31,966 bases of DNA from Phlegmacium glaucopus (GCA_015039465.1 MU130357.1:521847-553812); one strand, 5' to 3'. Shown: positions 18,626 to 29,814, counted from the first letter of the stretch. Numbers and translations: made by a program. The notes: generated by a model not told the origin, from the letters alone.

Positions 18626-19919
18626 TGAATGGAGTCAAGTTTAAACTGACCTAAAGTAGCAGAATATTCAACATGTCACATTATTTATTTCTCACACAAT
18701 CAGATCATAGATAATGATTTGAATGCGTCACACGATCAGATTAAATGTAGATAAAGATTTGAATGAAATGTTCAGACCCTCATGGCTTCTGTTCCCATTG
18801 TCCACCATACATTCCATATTAGAAATGCCCTCGTTTCCTACAAGAATACCTGTGGCAATAGCGCACCCAGGACTACCATCAAAGGACAAACTCAAGTTAC
18901 AATTGGGAAAACACCAAAGTTTAAAAAGGTAGCTGCAACCAACGATGTAGATACTGGTGTTTTGTTGTTCAAAATGGAAGGGGAACGAATACTGCCTGGA
19001 AGTGTAAGTGTTTTGTTACTTTATTTCATTGTTTGGTACTCATCATGTCATGTTGCTTGCATTTCTGAATTAAACAATATTTCTAGTGGTGTAGCGGCTG
19101 TCAAAATGGTGGTACAACAATCCTCTGTACTTTGTGTCAGATCAACTCAATATGCACGGAATGTATTGACCTTGAATTGGAAAAGGATGATCCTGACCCT
19201 ATCCCATTTGAATGTCCGTCTTGTTTCTTGAAGAAAAATAAATTTGGCGAATTTGTGCATTGATCTTAAAATATTGATTATCTGTTGATGTGAATACATG
19301 TTTTAGCCATTTAAATTCCATAGTACCTCATCAACTAGACAGAATTGGCCTCAGGTTCTAACCACACCACTCGCAATTATCTCAATCTACCTCAAAGGAA
19401 TGAACGACACACCTAATGTCATCACCTATTATCATCTTCTACCCTGGCTTCAGGGGAATCTTGTCCATGTCAATCTAGATTTTAGTTTCCAAAGCTCGGA
19501 CAATGATTTTGAGTCTTGTTTAAATACAATGTTGGATAGATTTGAATTTGGTGACCTAAAAGAGTATGTAAAATCTCAATCTCAATATGCTTCATTCTAA
19601 GACCTTATGATCCAGATGGTGTTGCTTTTTGATTTTTATAACATCACATTCTGATCCAAACACTGGATACATACACATAGGACCCAATAATATTGGATCG
19701 GTTCCAATTGAAGAGGTATAAATTTCAATTTTTAAACTTTAAAATTTAAGCAACTTTTCTGAAATTGTAACTTTAGCTTTTAAATGTTGTTTTTTCAACA
19801 CACTTTCAAAATATTTTAAGATGTAGCGATTCAAACATTCTGAGTCTCCTCTCCTGTGGTGCTCTGTCAACTTGCAAAGACTCCAAGGGAGCAGTTAAGG
19901 AATTTGCAAACAGGTACGA

Positions 19920-20793
19920 TGATAGGACCCATATGGCCTCTAGGTTTGTAAACTGGTTATTTTTGCGATTTAACAACTTTGCAGTGTACGCGGATGCCTC
20001 ATGGGTACCAACTTCATTTGCACTCTCATTTGCGGTTCTCGCATATCCTTCACACCTCGCATAACCTTCACACATCACTTCTACGACCTTCATAACTATC
20101 CAAAGCACCCTCATTCCTCTTTGCACTTCATACTTTGACATATCTTCGGTTCTCTCAGTTAATATTGGACTTAACCATTTGATCCCTTCGCAACCATATC
20201 TTCGCACAGCCCCTCTCTAATCTCGCGGTCTTTCACAGTTCGCACATGCGTTCCTTACCTCTCTGTGCATCCTTTGCATTGGTTTTATTATGGTCCGTGT
20301 TGCCTTGCATTTAATTTCTTTCATCTTTCCATATATATATATTTATCATTCTTTCGAAACAGGAGGTCATTCAACTGACCTCCTTACTCATCACCTTTAT
20401 TTTTACTTTATCTCCTATCCCTTTGTTACCAAACTACTGGACCCATGTGACTTTGCATTAGCTCAACTTTTACATTACTGTTTCGCATATCCGCACCTGG
20501 TTAGTTTATTACTCTTGTATTAAGTACCTGTAGCAAGTAGGAGGCCAGGTGAACAAGAGACGGCCAGAGTTTTGATCCCATAAACTTTGCAGCAATGTTC
20601 TAAGTCAATAGTCTCATTCTTTAAGCTACTTTGCGCACTGCGTTGTCGTTCGCGACCTTCGCTATCTTCACAACCTATTCTTCTTGCATATTTCAATACC
20701 ACGAACTTCTCTTTAAATTCTATCAAGGAAAACTACATTAACCCCTCTGAACTATGTTACTACTTGCGGTCTGATCTCACCGCAGGTACATCA
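19920..20793 (-). mobile_element. Solo LTR, TGATGTACC family, inserted in the zinc-finger gene
   Basis: This 874-bp reverse-complement relative of 3717-4607 is bounded by ACGA (19916-19919) and ATGA (20794-20797), a 4-bp duplication with one C/T change. Excising it restores an open frame in the surrounding exon (ANRYD then TFHFLKHL). Confidence 0.85.
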
Positions 20794-20912
20794 ATGATAC
20801 TTTCCATTTTTTAAAACATCTGAAATATAATTCAACAGAGAGTTATTTGGCAAAATCATATGTTTTGATCAACCCAACTTTCAAACATTTTTCATCCATG
20901 GATTTGTGAGGT

Positions 20913-21429
20913 CTTTACTCTCCCCCACACATTCCGAGCGGGTCCAAGTGGGTCCGAGCAAACTCCGAGCAGAATCCAAGCAGAATCCGCATTGATGTAC
21001 CTGCGGTGAGATCAGACCGCAAGTAGTAATGTAGTTCAGAGGGGTTAATGTAGTTTTCCTCGATAGAATTTAAAGAGAAGTTTGCGGTATTGAAATATGC
21101 AAGAAGAATAGGTCGCGAAGATAGCGAAGTTCGCGAACGAGAACGCAGTGCGCAAAGTAGCTTAAAGAATGAGACTAGCAGAATCCAACCATATTCCAAC
21201 CAATTTTACATCAAATTCATTATAACCACCTAGCATCAATATACTTCCCTAACCTCTTAAATAAACCTTAATCCTAACCCTAAATAGACTCTAACCAAAC
21301 CTTAACCTAACCCTAAATGAGGTCAGAAGTTGGTTGGAATTTGGTTGGAATTTGGTTGGATTGCTTGGACTTGCTTGGACTTGCTTGGGCCCGCTTGGAC
21401 CCGCTTGGAATGTGTGGGGGAGGGTAAAG
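20913..21429. mobile_element. MULE-like MITE with inverted 11-bp-unit arrays, containing an LTR fragment
   Basis: The left end CTTTACTCTCCCCCACACATT and the right end AATGTGTGGGGGAGGGTAAAG form an inverted repeat with one mismatch. Arrays of GGTCCAAGCGG-like units continue inward on both sides. The centre contains CCTAACCCTAAA-type sequence (about 21270-21320). Flanks GGATTTGTG and GAATTTGTC look like a decayed 9-bp duplication. A fragment of the TGATGTACC LTR (20993-21176) lies inside the left array. It interrupts the last coding part of the zinc-finger gene. Confidence 0.75.
20993..21176 (+). repeat. 5' fragment of the TGATGTACC-family LTR
   Basis: The first 184 bp match 3717 onward closely, starting TGATGTACCTGCGG and ending GAATGAGACT. 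It keeps CpGs that are altered in the other copies. The right edge is an internal LTR position, so it is a truncated or recombined piece. Confidence 0.85.
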
Positions 21430-21839
21430 TACTGGAATTTGTCATGGATCTTGGGTTACATCATTTCATTTACAATTTTACAAAGCTTGACAATCTTCTC
21501 CTTGACCAACAGGAATTGGGAGCACATACCAATATTGTTGAGTTTCGCCCTCAGAATGTTTCAACCTTCAAATGGAGTCATCCCAGTTCACAACCAATGG
21601 GAGTGGGCATTTATAAACAGTGCCACCACTGTGGTCGGGTCAAAACCATGAATCCAACAGTCAGCGTGGATAATTTAAAAGTAGTCCTCAAATGTTCACA
21701 ATGCAAATCTATGAACACATACAATTTCCCAACTGGTTGGAAATGGGTTCATGGTCCAGCCAAGAGGGATGAGCACGGTAGTTGGATGGTTTTTGTTGAT
21801 TCAGAGGAAAATAAAGATGTGATGGATACAACTTGGTAA

Positions 21840-22578
21840 GTTGAACATTTTATACTTCAATTGTTTTGTTAATGACAATCTATTCCAACATTTTGTACTT
21901 CAACAATGTAGAATCTGTTAACCTGTAACTCTTTGTACTTGACCCATTTCATTACTCTTGATATCTTGTTCCTTCATGCAATATAACTATTTGGTCTTAT
22001 TTACATATAGTGTCTTTCTACCCTTTGTAATTTCACCAATTCTTTATGTTTATGCTGTGTCACATATCTTGTTTTAATCTTATGATTTGCAATCAATAAC
22101 AAAGAAGAAAGGAGAAAAAAACAAGACAGAACTATTATTAATAAACAAATTATTTCTGTTATCGGTGTTGAGAAAATGAACAAGCAAACAAAGGCAAACA
22201 AATCAATGTTGGCACCTTCTTGTTGTCCTATATTTGTTGCTAAAGCCTATAGCCATAGATTTTTGATTGTTAACCATTAAGATGAATATGAAAAGATACA
22301 AATTTGATATCTCTTTATTCAGTAGGCAATAGAAGGTATACAAAACTGATAGGGACAACGGTCAGACTATTTATGGGTTGAATTAAAGTGAAAAAAAAGG
22401 TGAAGTGAATTGGATGACTATATAGAATGCCAACAAGGGGAACCATGTTACATGTTGACACCAGAAGATGATAAAAGGTAAAGAAGAACAAAGGAAAAGT
22501 TATATCAGGCAACTTGAAAATATTTGATGGAAAATGTAGGGATAATTCAACACCAAATTGAAGACAAAAAAATGAAAT
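21840..22578. other. Intergenic region between convergent genes
   Basis: AT-rich with no recognised coding. It separates the 3' ends of the plus-strand zinc-finger gene and the minus-strand gene ending at 22579, so it should contain both polyadenylation regions. Confidence 0.5.
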
Positions 22579-23408
22579 TCAAAGATATGGTGTGCCAAGC
22601 ACAATGACAAAGAGAACGCTGGTAGCAAGATGTACATTTGTTACGTCGTCTGATTCCTTCTTATATGAAGAAACACTATGACCAACTATAATGTAGGAAC
22701 CAGTGGGTATCTCCCTGGGGAAAGTAGGAAGCACATTGCCAAGGTCATCAAAATTGATGTCTTCATTAATATTGACATTTTGGCCATCGAAAACTGGGAC
22801 TGATATCAAATTAATAACATCCAATAGTTTATGCATAAAAGATATACCAATATCCGTGAAATATAATGCACCACAAGCGTGTTTGACAGGAGTATTGTTT
22901 GTCTTGGCACGGCGACCAGAAAGAGGACTAAGACTAGTGTCTGGAAAGTTCAGAGGTGCAGAAATGCTCTCCGGCAAAGTCGAAAATGATAGTGCTGATT
23001 TGTAAACCAGTGCGATCATCTTGGGCTCATCAAATATTGTGGTGATGAAACAGCAGTAGTGTTCCCACTCTTGACCATGGAATAAGATGCTGATCAACTT
23101 ATAGGTCTTTCCTTTGGCACGGATCAAGCTCGAATTGGTACAGTATCCAGTAATGATGGCCACAGCAGGTTTCTTTTCAATGAAGGCTTCACGACGGTAT
23201 AAATTGTTGTTTGTGTTGTTATATAACACCAACCAGAGAGCAGTGGACCAGTCTTTAGGTCAAGAGACTCCCTGTTGTTTGTTTAGGGAAGGTGTAACCT
23301 TGACTTGTATCACACAGAGGTAGGGGGTGAGAATAGAGATGAGAAGGATGAGGATGAATGAGAAAGAGTCTTCAGTAAGACTATAGCAGTTGACAGTGGA
23401 TTGACAGT

Positions 23409-23435
23409 AAAAAAAAAAAAAAAAAAAAAAAAAAA
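23409..23435 (+). repeat. A27 tract
   Basis: Twenty-seven consecutive A bases are followed by CTATCC. A second tract of the same counted length lies at 30085-30111. No retroposon body can be recognised upstream of either. Confidence 0.9.
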
Positions 23436-23479
23436 CTATCCTGGGTCCTCTGCAGATCCCTACATTTGCGTGGTAAAAG

Positions 23480-23700
23480 CGCCAAAGTGTTGGAAACGTC
23501 ATATGAGCGCCTACGAGTGTATAGTAACGCCTATGAACGTCTAGTAGCGTCCAGTAGCGTCTAGTAGCGTCTAGTAGTGTCGCTAGTAGTGCAGTCGTCA
23601 TAGTAGTTGTGTATGAGCGTCTAGTAGCGTCTTGTGAACGTCTAGTAGCGTCTGTGAACGTCAGTAGTGGTTATAAGCGTAATAGTAAACGTCAACGGTC
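23480..23700 (+). repeat. Degenerate minisatellite of a GTCTAGTAGC-like decamer
   Basis: Repeated GTCTAGTAGC units and variants (GTCCAGTAGC, GTCTAGTAGT) with GAACGTC and GAGCGTC spacers run through about 23520-23680. The array is CpG-containing and non-coding. Confidence 0.75.
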
Positions 23701-24248
23701 GACAAGAACGTTAGTAATTTGTGCTGAGTTTGTTTCCAGTGAGTCCACTGACATAATGAGTAGTGGATATAAAAATAGAACAGGGGAAATAAACCGAGAA
23801 TAGAGGATACAAAGTAATGGTTTAATGGCCTAGGTACACTGAGGCGAAATTGGGTGTAAAATGTAAGGACAAAGTGGAAAGGCGTGAATCGATAACGATC
23901 AATGATATAATAATCGTCATCGTTCATCCCATTGTTCCCTCCCCCTCTTGCCTGCTTAATGGTGTGAAAACTAGGGTGGAAACCTTACAGCATGATTCGA
24001 TGAGAACGTGAGGAATTTTTAGTAGGACGTGTGAAGCGAAAAAGACGCGTAATAGAGTGTGAAATTTCGCTTGGAAGCGTGGAGTATTTTGGAGTGATAG
24101 TGGATACTTCTCTTGATGTAGTTGGGGTGCTTGATGCATGATGAACGCCAGACAGGGGTGGCGTCCATGTAGTTTAACCTCGGGTGGCGCTCCCCAAGAA
24201 CAAGTAAAGAGAAGTTTTTGTGGTGTCAGAGATGATCAGAGTGTTTAG

Positions 24249-25462
24249 TCAGTGACCGGTAAGTTCTCTTCGGCTGCGTCTGTTTCCCCGAACCAAGCGC
24301 GGGTAGTTCGCTTGGTAGTCGTAAGCATGAACTGGATCGAAACGAGTGGAGTGTTTTTGAGCAAGGAACATCTCTTCGACCATTTCTTTGTCCTTTTGCG
24401 TGAACGTAACCCCCTCCTCTTCTTCTTGGAGGTGTTCAACAAACAACTCGGCTAGTTCGTTGTTCCACCTTGTGTGCTTGCTGGTGTCGAGGTACGGGCG
24501 CATTGGATTTAGCTCGGGGCCCACTGCCTGGCCCTCTTCAAAATCGTCAGCTTCCTCCTCTGTTATACAATCAACTTTATGAATCTCAGCATCTGCGCTG
24601 ATGCCCATAAGCTGGTTCATCGACTCCCTGATCGCAGTCTAGAGCAATATGAGATGGGTGCTCTCCATCCAAAGAATATAGGCGTACCAATCTCGCTGCC
24701 CTCATAGCCCGATACCCACGAAGGGATGACTGAGGGAAGAGTTTCCTTTTTGTTGGCCTCTTGTGAACAACCGGACTTTCTTCATCTATTCTATCATTGC
24801 CGAAGATTTGTTGCAACTTCTTCGACCGCTTGATACGCTCCCATGGATGGAGTACGGCACGAGAGGAAGTATCTGTGGCCATACCACTGTCCTCAGATTG
24901 ATCCCTCTGTAGACGGATGTTGACTGGCGCAGCCCCTCCTCGAGGTGCAGAAAATCTCCGCGGTAGTGGAATCTTTGGAAGAACGCTGAGCTAAAATATT
25001 TGAAAAGCTGGAAGGGTTGCTTGCCTTATTCTCATTTCGCTTCTCTTTCCCTTTCCCTTTCCTTTTCCCAGTCTCATCCACTTCCTCGACTTCTTCCTCA
25101 TCTTCCTCTGTTTCTTCCTCATCGCTTTGTGAGCTCACACTCATCCCCTCCACCTCGCTCCCCATAACATTTATACCTCCCTCAAAGTGCACTCGGCTCG
25201 TCTGCGCAGGTTCCCCCTGATTCATATCCCTTGAATGATGTTCCGCCAGGAAAGGTTCATCCATCCCCCTATTTGATGGTCCTGCAGTTGGAACCTGGAC
25301 TAAGTTTTGGACCGCTTCAATGTCAGCCTCCGAGTCGGGCGCCTCCTCCGAATTCCGAATAACCCCCTGCTGCCTCTCGGTGTGAGGATTTCCCTCTTGC
25401 CTTTCCACTCTTATCCTTACCTCTTCCACTGCTTTCCGAATCCTCTTCTCTGTTTCCTCCAT
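24249..25462 (-). CDS. Acidic, coiled-coil hypothetical protein inside the insertion
   Basis: A three-exon model gives 376 residues in phase 0: exon 1 25462-25025, exon 2 24990-24688, exon 3 24638-24249. Exon 1 encodes a charged helix (EETEKRIRKAVEEVRIRVER), TAGPSNRG and a Glu/Asp-rich run before KRKGKGKEKR. Exon 2 has LPKIPLPRRFSAPRGGAAP and LHPWERIKRSKKLQQIF. Exon 3 has RPYLDTSKHTRWNNELAELF and ends RRSRRELTGH. Intron 2 (49 nt, GTACGC...CTCTAG) is ordinary. Intron 1 would be a 34-nt GC-AG intron (AAG|GCAAGC), the least secure step. Without it exon 1 alone reads to 24893. The frame is open upstream of the chosen ATG to about 25500, so the 5' end may be missing. I do not recognise the family. 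A transposon-borne structural protein is possible. Confidence 0.55.
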
Positions 25463-27786
25463 GAGATTGGTGGAATAATCCTCTGCTGCTGATTCATCTG
25501 CAATTCCTGCTTAGTTGTGATCCTGCTGGACTTTCTAAATTGTCATAAAGAGGGTGGGAAGGCTTCATGTACTGCGTGAATGATGGTTTTGGCAGTGAAT
25601 GATAAGATAAGAGGTAGATAATTGAGGATAGGGGACTGAGTGAGATCCAGGAGCGAGGGATGGCAAGATAGATGGCTGAGGGGAAGACTTGTGGGTCCAT
25701 AGCCACAACAACAATGACAAAGCCTTGTACATAATGGGAGATGTAGTTGATGCGTCCATAAAGGGGCCGTTCTTGAAATGATGGACCAAAGATACAATCA
25801 AACGCGAGCCGATGACCAATGCAAATAGTAGATTGATCATTTTGTTGGATCACTAACCAAGGAACAAATGGATGGTAGATGCTTAGGAGCATGTTGATAG
25901 TGAAAACGATGGAGAGCATAGTGTGAGACATTGAGAGTATGATGAGCAATGAGGGTGATAACGTTGAACGAATGATTTGTTGACCAGGAATGTGATTCAG
26001 GGCGACTTCCAAAATAGGTAAGCAAATTCAAAGTCCGCTTATTTTCATGATGGCAACTTTTAAGCTTTCTTCTCATGCTACCAATCAGTATTGGTGCGCG
26101 ATAATGGTTTCAATAGTTTTCTCAAATGTTGATGTCAAACGGGGAAGCACAGGAAGGATTAAAAAACTGTCCCCATTGCACCATACTGATAATAGCCATG
26201 ATGGAACTATCCAGCCTATGTTTTGTTTATAAATAATTGAATAATAGGTATAAAGCACAGATATACCCGATGTCCATTGTGGGAATAATATCTGGCCATT
26301 TGAAATATGGGACATGGGGGATATCTGGTGATGATGTGCTCCAAGACAGCAAATAACTGATCCTAAAGATATCATTAATTATATGCATTTCATTAATTAT
26401 AGATGTAGCATATTTACCATAAAGGAGGAAGATTCTTGTATTGTGGACGCAAATGGATGTCTTGAACATCGACAAAAAGGGATTGATCCTTTTCTGGCAA
26501 GGATCTATAGACAGAGTTAATTGAAAAATATAAATTGCATCCTGATAATGTTACTTGATAGTGAAATTATCAAAATCTTCAAGATAAACCTTCTTTGGTT
26601 TTGAGGGGGGTACAGGCATAACATTTTTCATGTTAATGTCGATAAACGGATCCTCATCACCATCATCTGCGATATGACTCTTTGATCCTCCAGTAAATTT
26701 ATCATCATGTTTACTGATTTGGCTGCAAATTCAATGGGGTCAGTACTTACGTTGTAAAAAAGGAATAAATGTATTACTCACCGAGACTTGCTGAAAGCAA
26801 GTTGCATCTCTTCCTCATCCCAATCATCAGATATCTCATCTTCATCTTCATCATTTTCAGCTTTGATATCAGAATGGACATTAATCTCTGATTTCACCTT
26901 TCCTTTCTGGGGATGCAAAGGAGTAGAAATCTGTGCGGAATGCTGTATACCATGCAATGGCGATGCAATCTTGATCCAAACCATCAGTAAACAAATGTTA
27001 TTATTGAAATGAATTTTTACCCAGCGTCAATCTCATCAGTGTCATGTTCATGGAAACATAATTTCTTCTTTAACGGTATGTTGGGTGTAACATTGATATC
27101 CTCACTGTCATCTGGAATCAACTTTTTTTTTTGACTAAATTTGCGGTAAAATATTGTTAGTATAAAATGGATACAATATCTGATACTCACATTCCAGTCA
27201 CACTCCATGTTGTTATCCTGTCTACGTTGGATACAGAATCATTGATACAATTGGCCGGTTTCCCATGAAAATTTGTGCTAAACAATTAGTATCAGTATTA
27301 AAGTACTAGAACACACTCACAATGTGTCTTGTTCTCTATGGATGTTAATCGGCTGATATTCAAATCACATTAGATGTAGGAAGCTTACCGTTTAGTTTTT
27401 CCTTTTGGAACTGGTCTATTAAAATGCACCGTCATTGAGGAAAGCAATAAATAAATGTATATATATACCGTGCTGCAGAATTCTTTGCCTGTATATCAAC
27501 GCTAAACAATAAAGGTCAAAAAAACACAGAATAGTAAGATGAGGATGTCACAATTTGAGAGCACCATTATCAGAACCCGCAGGAGATACAGATCATTCTT
27601 TTCACTTAGAGATACACATTGGTCATTTCAACATGAGAAGATATTATGAGTGGTATAGGAAGGAAGACAGTAAACGCAATCTTTAAATAAGTAGAATCAC
27701 TACTATCTAATCTATGGTGTACATACAATAAAACCAAATACAAGGGTGGTATTGAATGGCCTGTGCATTTAACAATAAAAGCACTC

Positions 27787-29320
27787 ATCAGGAAAAATGA
27801 CTTCTGCCCTAGGCTGTCCTGAAATGTCCTGGGGTGCCCCAGGCAGCTCAGGGCACTCAGGTCAAGAGGTCGCCCTGGGGTGCAAGTTACCTATGTATGA
27901 AAAGTCTTAGGCTGTCCTGGGGCAACCTGAGGCAACCTGAGAGCATCCTGAGGCAACCTGAGAGCATCCTGAGGCAGCCTTAGTCCCTTTGGATCTGATA
28001 CTAGAAAACATATATAAACCAGATATTTGAGTGGTCTCACACAACAGAATAATAATAATAATAATAAAATTATATTCAATTATTCTAAACATTGTATATA
28101 CTAGTAATAAAATAATAATAAAATAGTGATACATAAATATACTAGTATAATACTGGGGAAGTAGGAAATAAGAAAACAAAATTGTGGGTGGTTTATATAT
28201 CTTTTGGATGGCGCACAGACCATTGGTCACATGATCACAGATAAGCATGATTTCGAGCATATGCTGGGTCAGGGTAGATTACATAAATTCCAAAAAAGGA
28301 ATTTTTTTTAAAAAAAAAATTGGTAGAAAATTGTTTTAGGACCCTGAATATGTTTAAATTATATTAATAGCAGCTCTCCTTATTGAGAAAACTGCAAAAT
28401 ATTTTCCTAGATGCGGCGGTTAAAGATTTTCTAGCAAAATTCATAAATTCTAAGGGACTCTCAGGACCTCCTGATGTGATTTAATCCAGATGGTCAATGC
28501 ACCAGGTGTTAAGTTTAAAACAAAGGAGAAGTCACGTCGGAGTTACTCCGGAACGGACGGAACGGAACCGGAACAGTAACCCGGAAAGGACGTTGGCCTC
28601 AGCGTATGTGCTGTGCCGCCCAGCTCCTAAGGTGTCCTGATTTCGGAACGGAAGAAAAAGTAATAAGTCGGAAGACCTCAGTGACTTAGAGGAAAAACAA
28701 GAGGAGGGGAACTAAGTTGATATTCGAACTAAGGGAAAACATACAAGTTCGAGTACTTTAAATATAAAGAGAATTGCAACCGAAATATAGAATATAAATA
28801 TAAGTGCTGCGCTCTGCTTCCGGGAAAGGTCCTGCATTCTTGGGTGAATAATCCATGGGTAGTGTGCTGACTGATAGTGGGAAAGTGATGACAAAGGAAT
28901 AGTGTTATGACGAAGGTGTGGTAAGGTGTTTGGAATATCGTCGGAAGAGTCGGAATGATACGGAGAAGTCTCGGAGTCGGACGTAGGAGGAGTAGAGTCG
29001 GAAACGAGGGAGAGTACTGGAACGGAGTACGGACTACCGGAAACGACTCCAACGGAGTCGGACCGGAGTAACGTGTGACGGAATGTGACGGAATGTAACA
29101 GCAGGATACACTAAAGGTGTCCTGAGAAAATGGGTGACACTCAAAACTTTATCTATGCTGTCCTAGGTTGTCTTGAGGTGTCCTTGGATAAGTGTGTAAC
29201 ACTCAAATTTTACCTGTGCTGCTCTAGGGGTGTCCTGGGATGTCCTGGGATGTCCTGAGTAGTGATGTGATACTAACAAATTACCCAAGGCTACCTAGGG
29301 CCAAAATCATTTTTCTTGAT
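27787..29320. mobile_element. TIR-bounded non-autonomous element with CCTGAGG/CCTGGG repeats and a nested solo LTR
   Basis: The left end ATCAGGAAAAATGACTT and the inverted right end ATCAAGAAAAATGATTT match at about 26 of 34 positions, including GCCCTAGG. Both arms carry short tandem repeats: a 21-bp unit near 27918-27975 (CAACCTGAGAGCATCCTGAGG) and GTGTCCTGGGAT-type units at 29110-29260. No transposase is visible. A TGTTAAG-family solo LTR (28507-29100) lies inside. Target duplication could not be fixed. Confidence is moderate because the inverted repeats are diverged. Confidence 0.5.
28507..29100 (+). mobile_element. Solo LTR, TGTTAAG family, CpG-rich copy
   Basis: It is 594 bp, TGTTAAGTTTAAAAC...GGAATGTAACA, with flanks CCAGG (28502-28506) and GCAGG (29101-29105), a 5-bp duplication with one mismatch. 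It keeps many CGGA and CCGGA motifs that are TGGA or CAGA in the copy at 15066-15642, so it is the less mutated relative. Confidence 0.85.
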
Positions 29321-29814
29321 GCTGCTAGCCGGATCATGGCCTTAGCATCTCAACAGCACTATCCCAACCACTAATTTCAAAATTGGTATATAGAAAAGCC
29401 ACAGAAAAGCTCAAAGTAATTACAAGTAAAGTATCGTTAGACATCAGCCCTGAAAACTAGATCCAAAGACTGGATACCAATAGAATACCAATAATACAGA
29501 CCATCACCGTTTCTTTGCCCAAACAAATGTTATGAATCCAATGGAGATCATTGTTAAATCATTATATTATTCACATGGACAAATTTAAAGTATTTAACAC
29601 TAATGATGCTAAATTCACACAAGGTTCCATGATTTAAATTACCGGTGCTAACAAAAAGTGGAGAAATGGTTAATGGACTCCAAAACTAATAGAATACGCT
29701 GTTCTGAGAACATAATGGATCAGATTATCTAGGAACCATTCACATAAAGACAAAACAACAACATAATAGTATTCCTCTCATTGCATTTCCGTTCATCAGT
29801 AACATGGACAAAAA

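Larger units (their letters stand above)
18782..21839 (+). pseudogene. Agaricomycete gene with PHD/RING-like finger and C-terminal zinc ribbon, disrupted
   Basis: Exon 1 (18782-19003), exon 2 (19087-19254) and exon 3 (19307-19600) join in phase 0 with introns of 83 and 52 nt. Exon 2 encodes an eight-Cys finger: CSGC, CTLC, CTEC, CPSC. Exon 3 has RQNWPQVLTTPLAI and YHLLPWLQGNLVHVNLDF. Past the stop at 19600 similar coding continues in shifted frames (YDPDGVAF, DPNTGYIHIGPNN), so the stop reflects frameshifts. A further exon from 19821 (NILSLLSCGALSTCKDSKGA) stays in frame across the solo LTR at 19920-20793 when it is removed. The last part (about 21512-21839) has EFRPQNVSTFKWSHPSS and a CHHC...CSQC zinc ribbon. 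The family is familiar in mushroom genomes but its function is unknown to me. Confidence 0.65.
23270..25493. mobile_element. About 2.2 kb insertion separating the two halves of the 22579-27500 gene
   Basis: The minus-strand gene breaks off near 25494 and resumes near 23270. Between them lie an A27 tract, a GTCTAGTAGC minisatellite, a GC-richer stretch and an independent acidic-protein gene (25462-24249). No LTRs, inverted repeats or target duplication were found, so the mechanism and exact edges are open. Confidence 0.45.
22579..27500 (-). pseudogene. Multi-exon agaricomycete gene of unknown function, split by an insertion
   Basis: The N-terminal part uses very small exons: VDIQAKNSAA joined to RPVPKGKTKR near 27400-27490, a Lys-rich exon ending DTDEIDAG at about 27018, and an acidic exon ending LAFSKSR at 26778. 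After these come about 26722-26550 (DDGDEDPFIDINM to YLEDFDNFTIK), then SLPEKDQSLFVDVQDIHLRP and YFKWPDIIPTMDIG. A longer exon from about 26220 carries MAIISMVQWGQFFNPSCASP and RTLNLLTYFGSRPES. It shifts frame near 25835 into FDCIFGPSFQERPLYGR and VIVVVAMDPQVFPSAIYLAI. The C-terminal part, about 23270-22579, reads PKDWSTALWLVLYN, PAVAIITGYCTN, KALSFSTLP-like text, and ends VHLATSVLFVIVLGTPYL. Both parts belong to one mushroom gene family as I recall it. TGA stops and frameshifts make it a pseudogene. Confidence 0.55.

Noticed and set aside
21210..21330. CCTAACCCTAAA runs as an interstitial telomere
   Set aside because: Units are irregular and few, and the same sequence forms the core of another copy of the MITE.
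23400..23435. A tract as the tail of a LINE
   Set aside because: No reverse transcriptase, endonuclease or target duplication is visible next to it.
23260..23601. Minus-strand ORF containing a run of phenylalanines
   Set aside because: The run is the A27 tract read as T. Only its last residues join the real exon.
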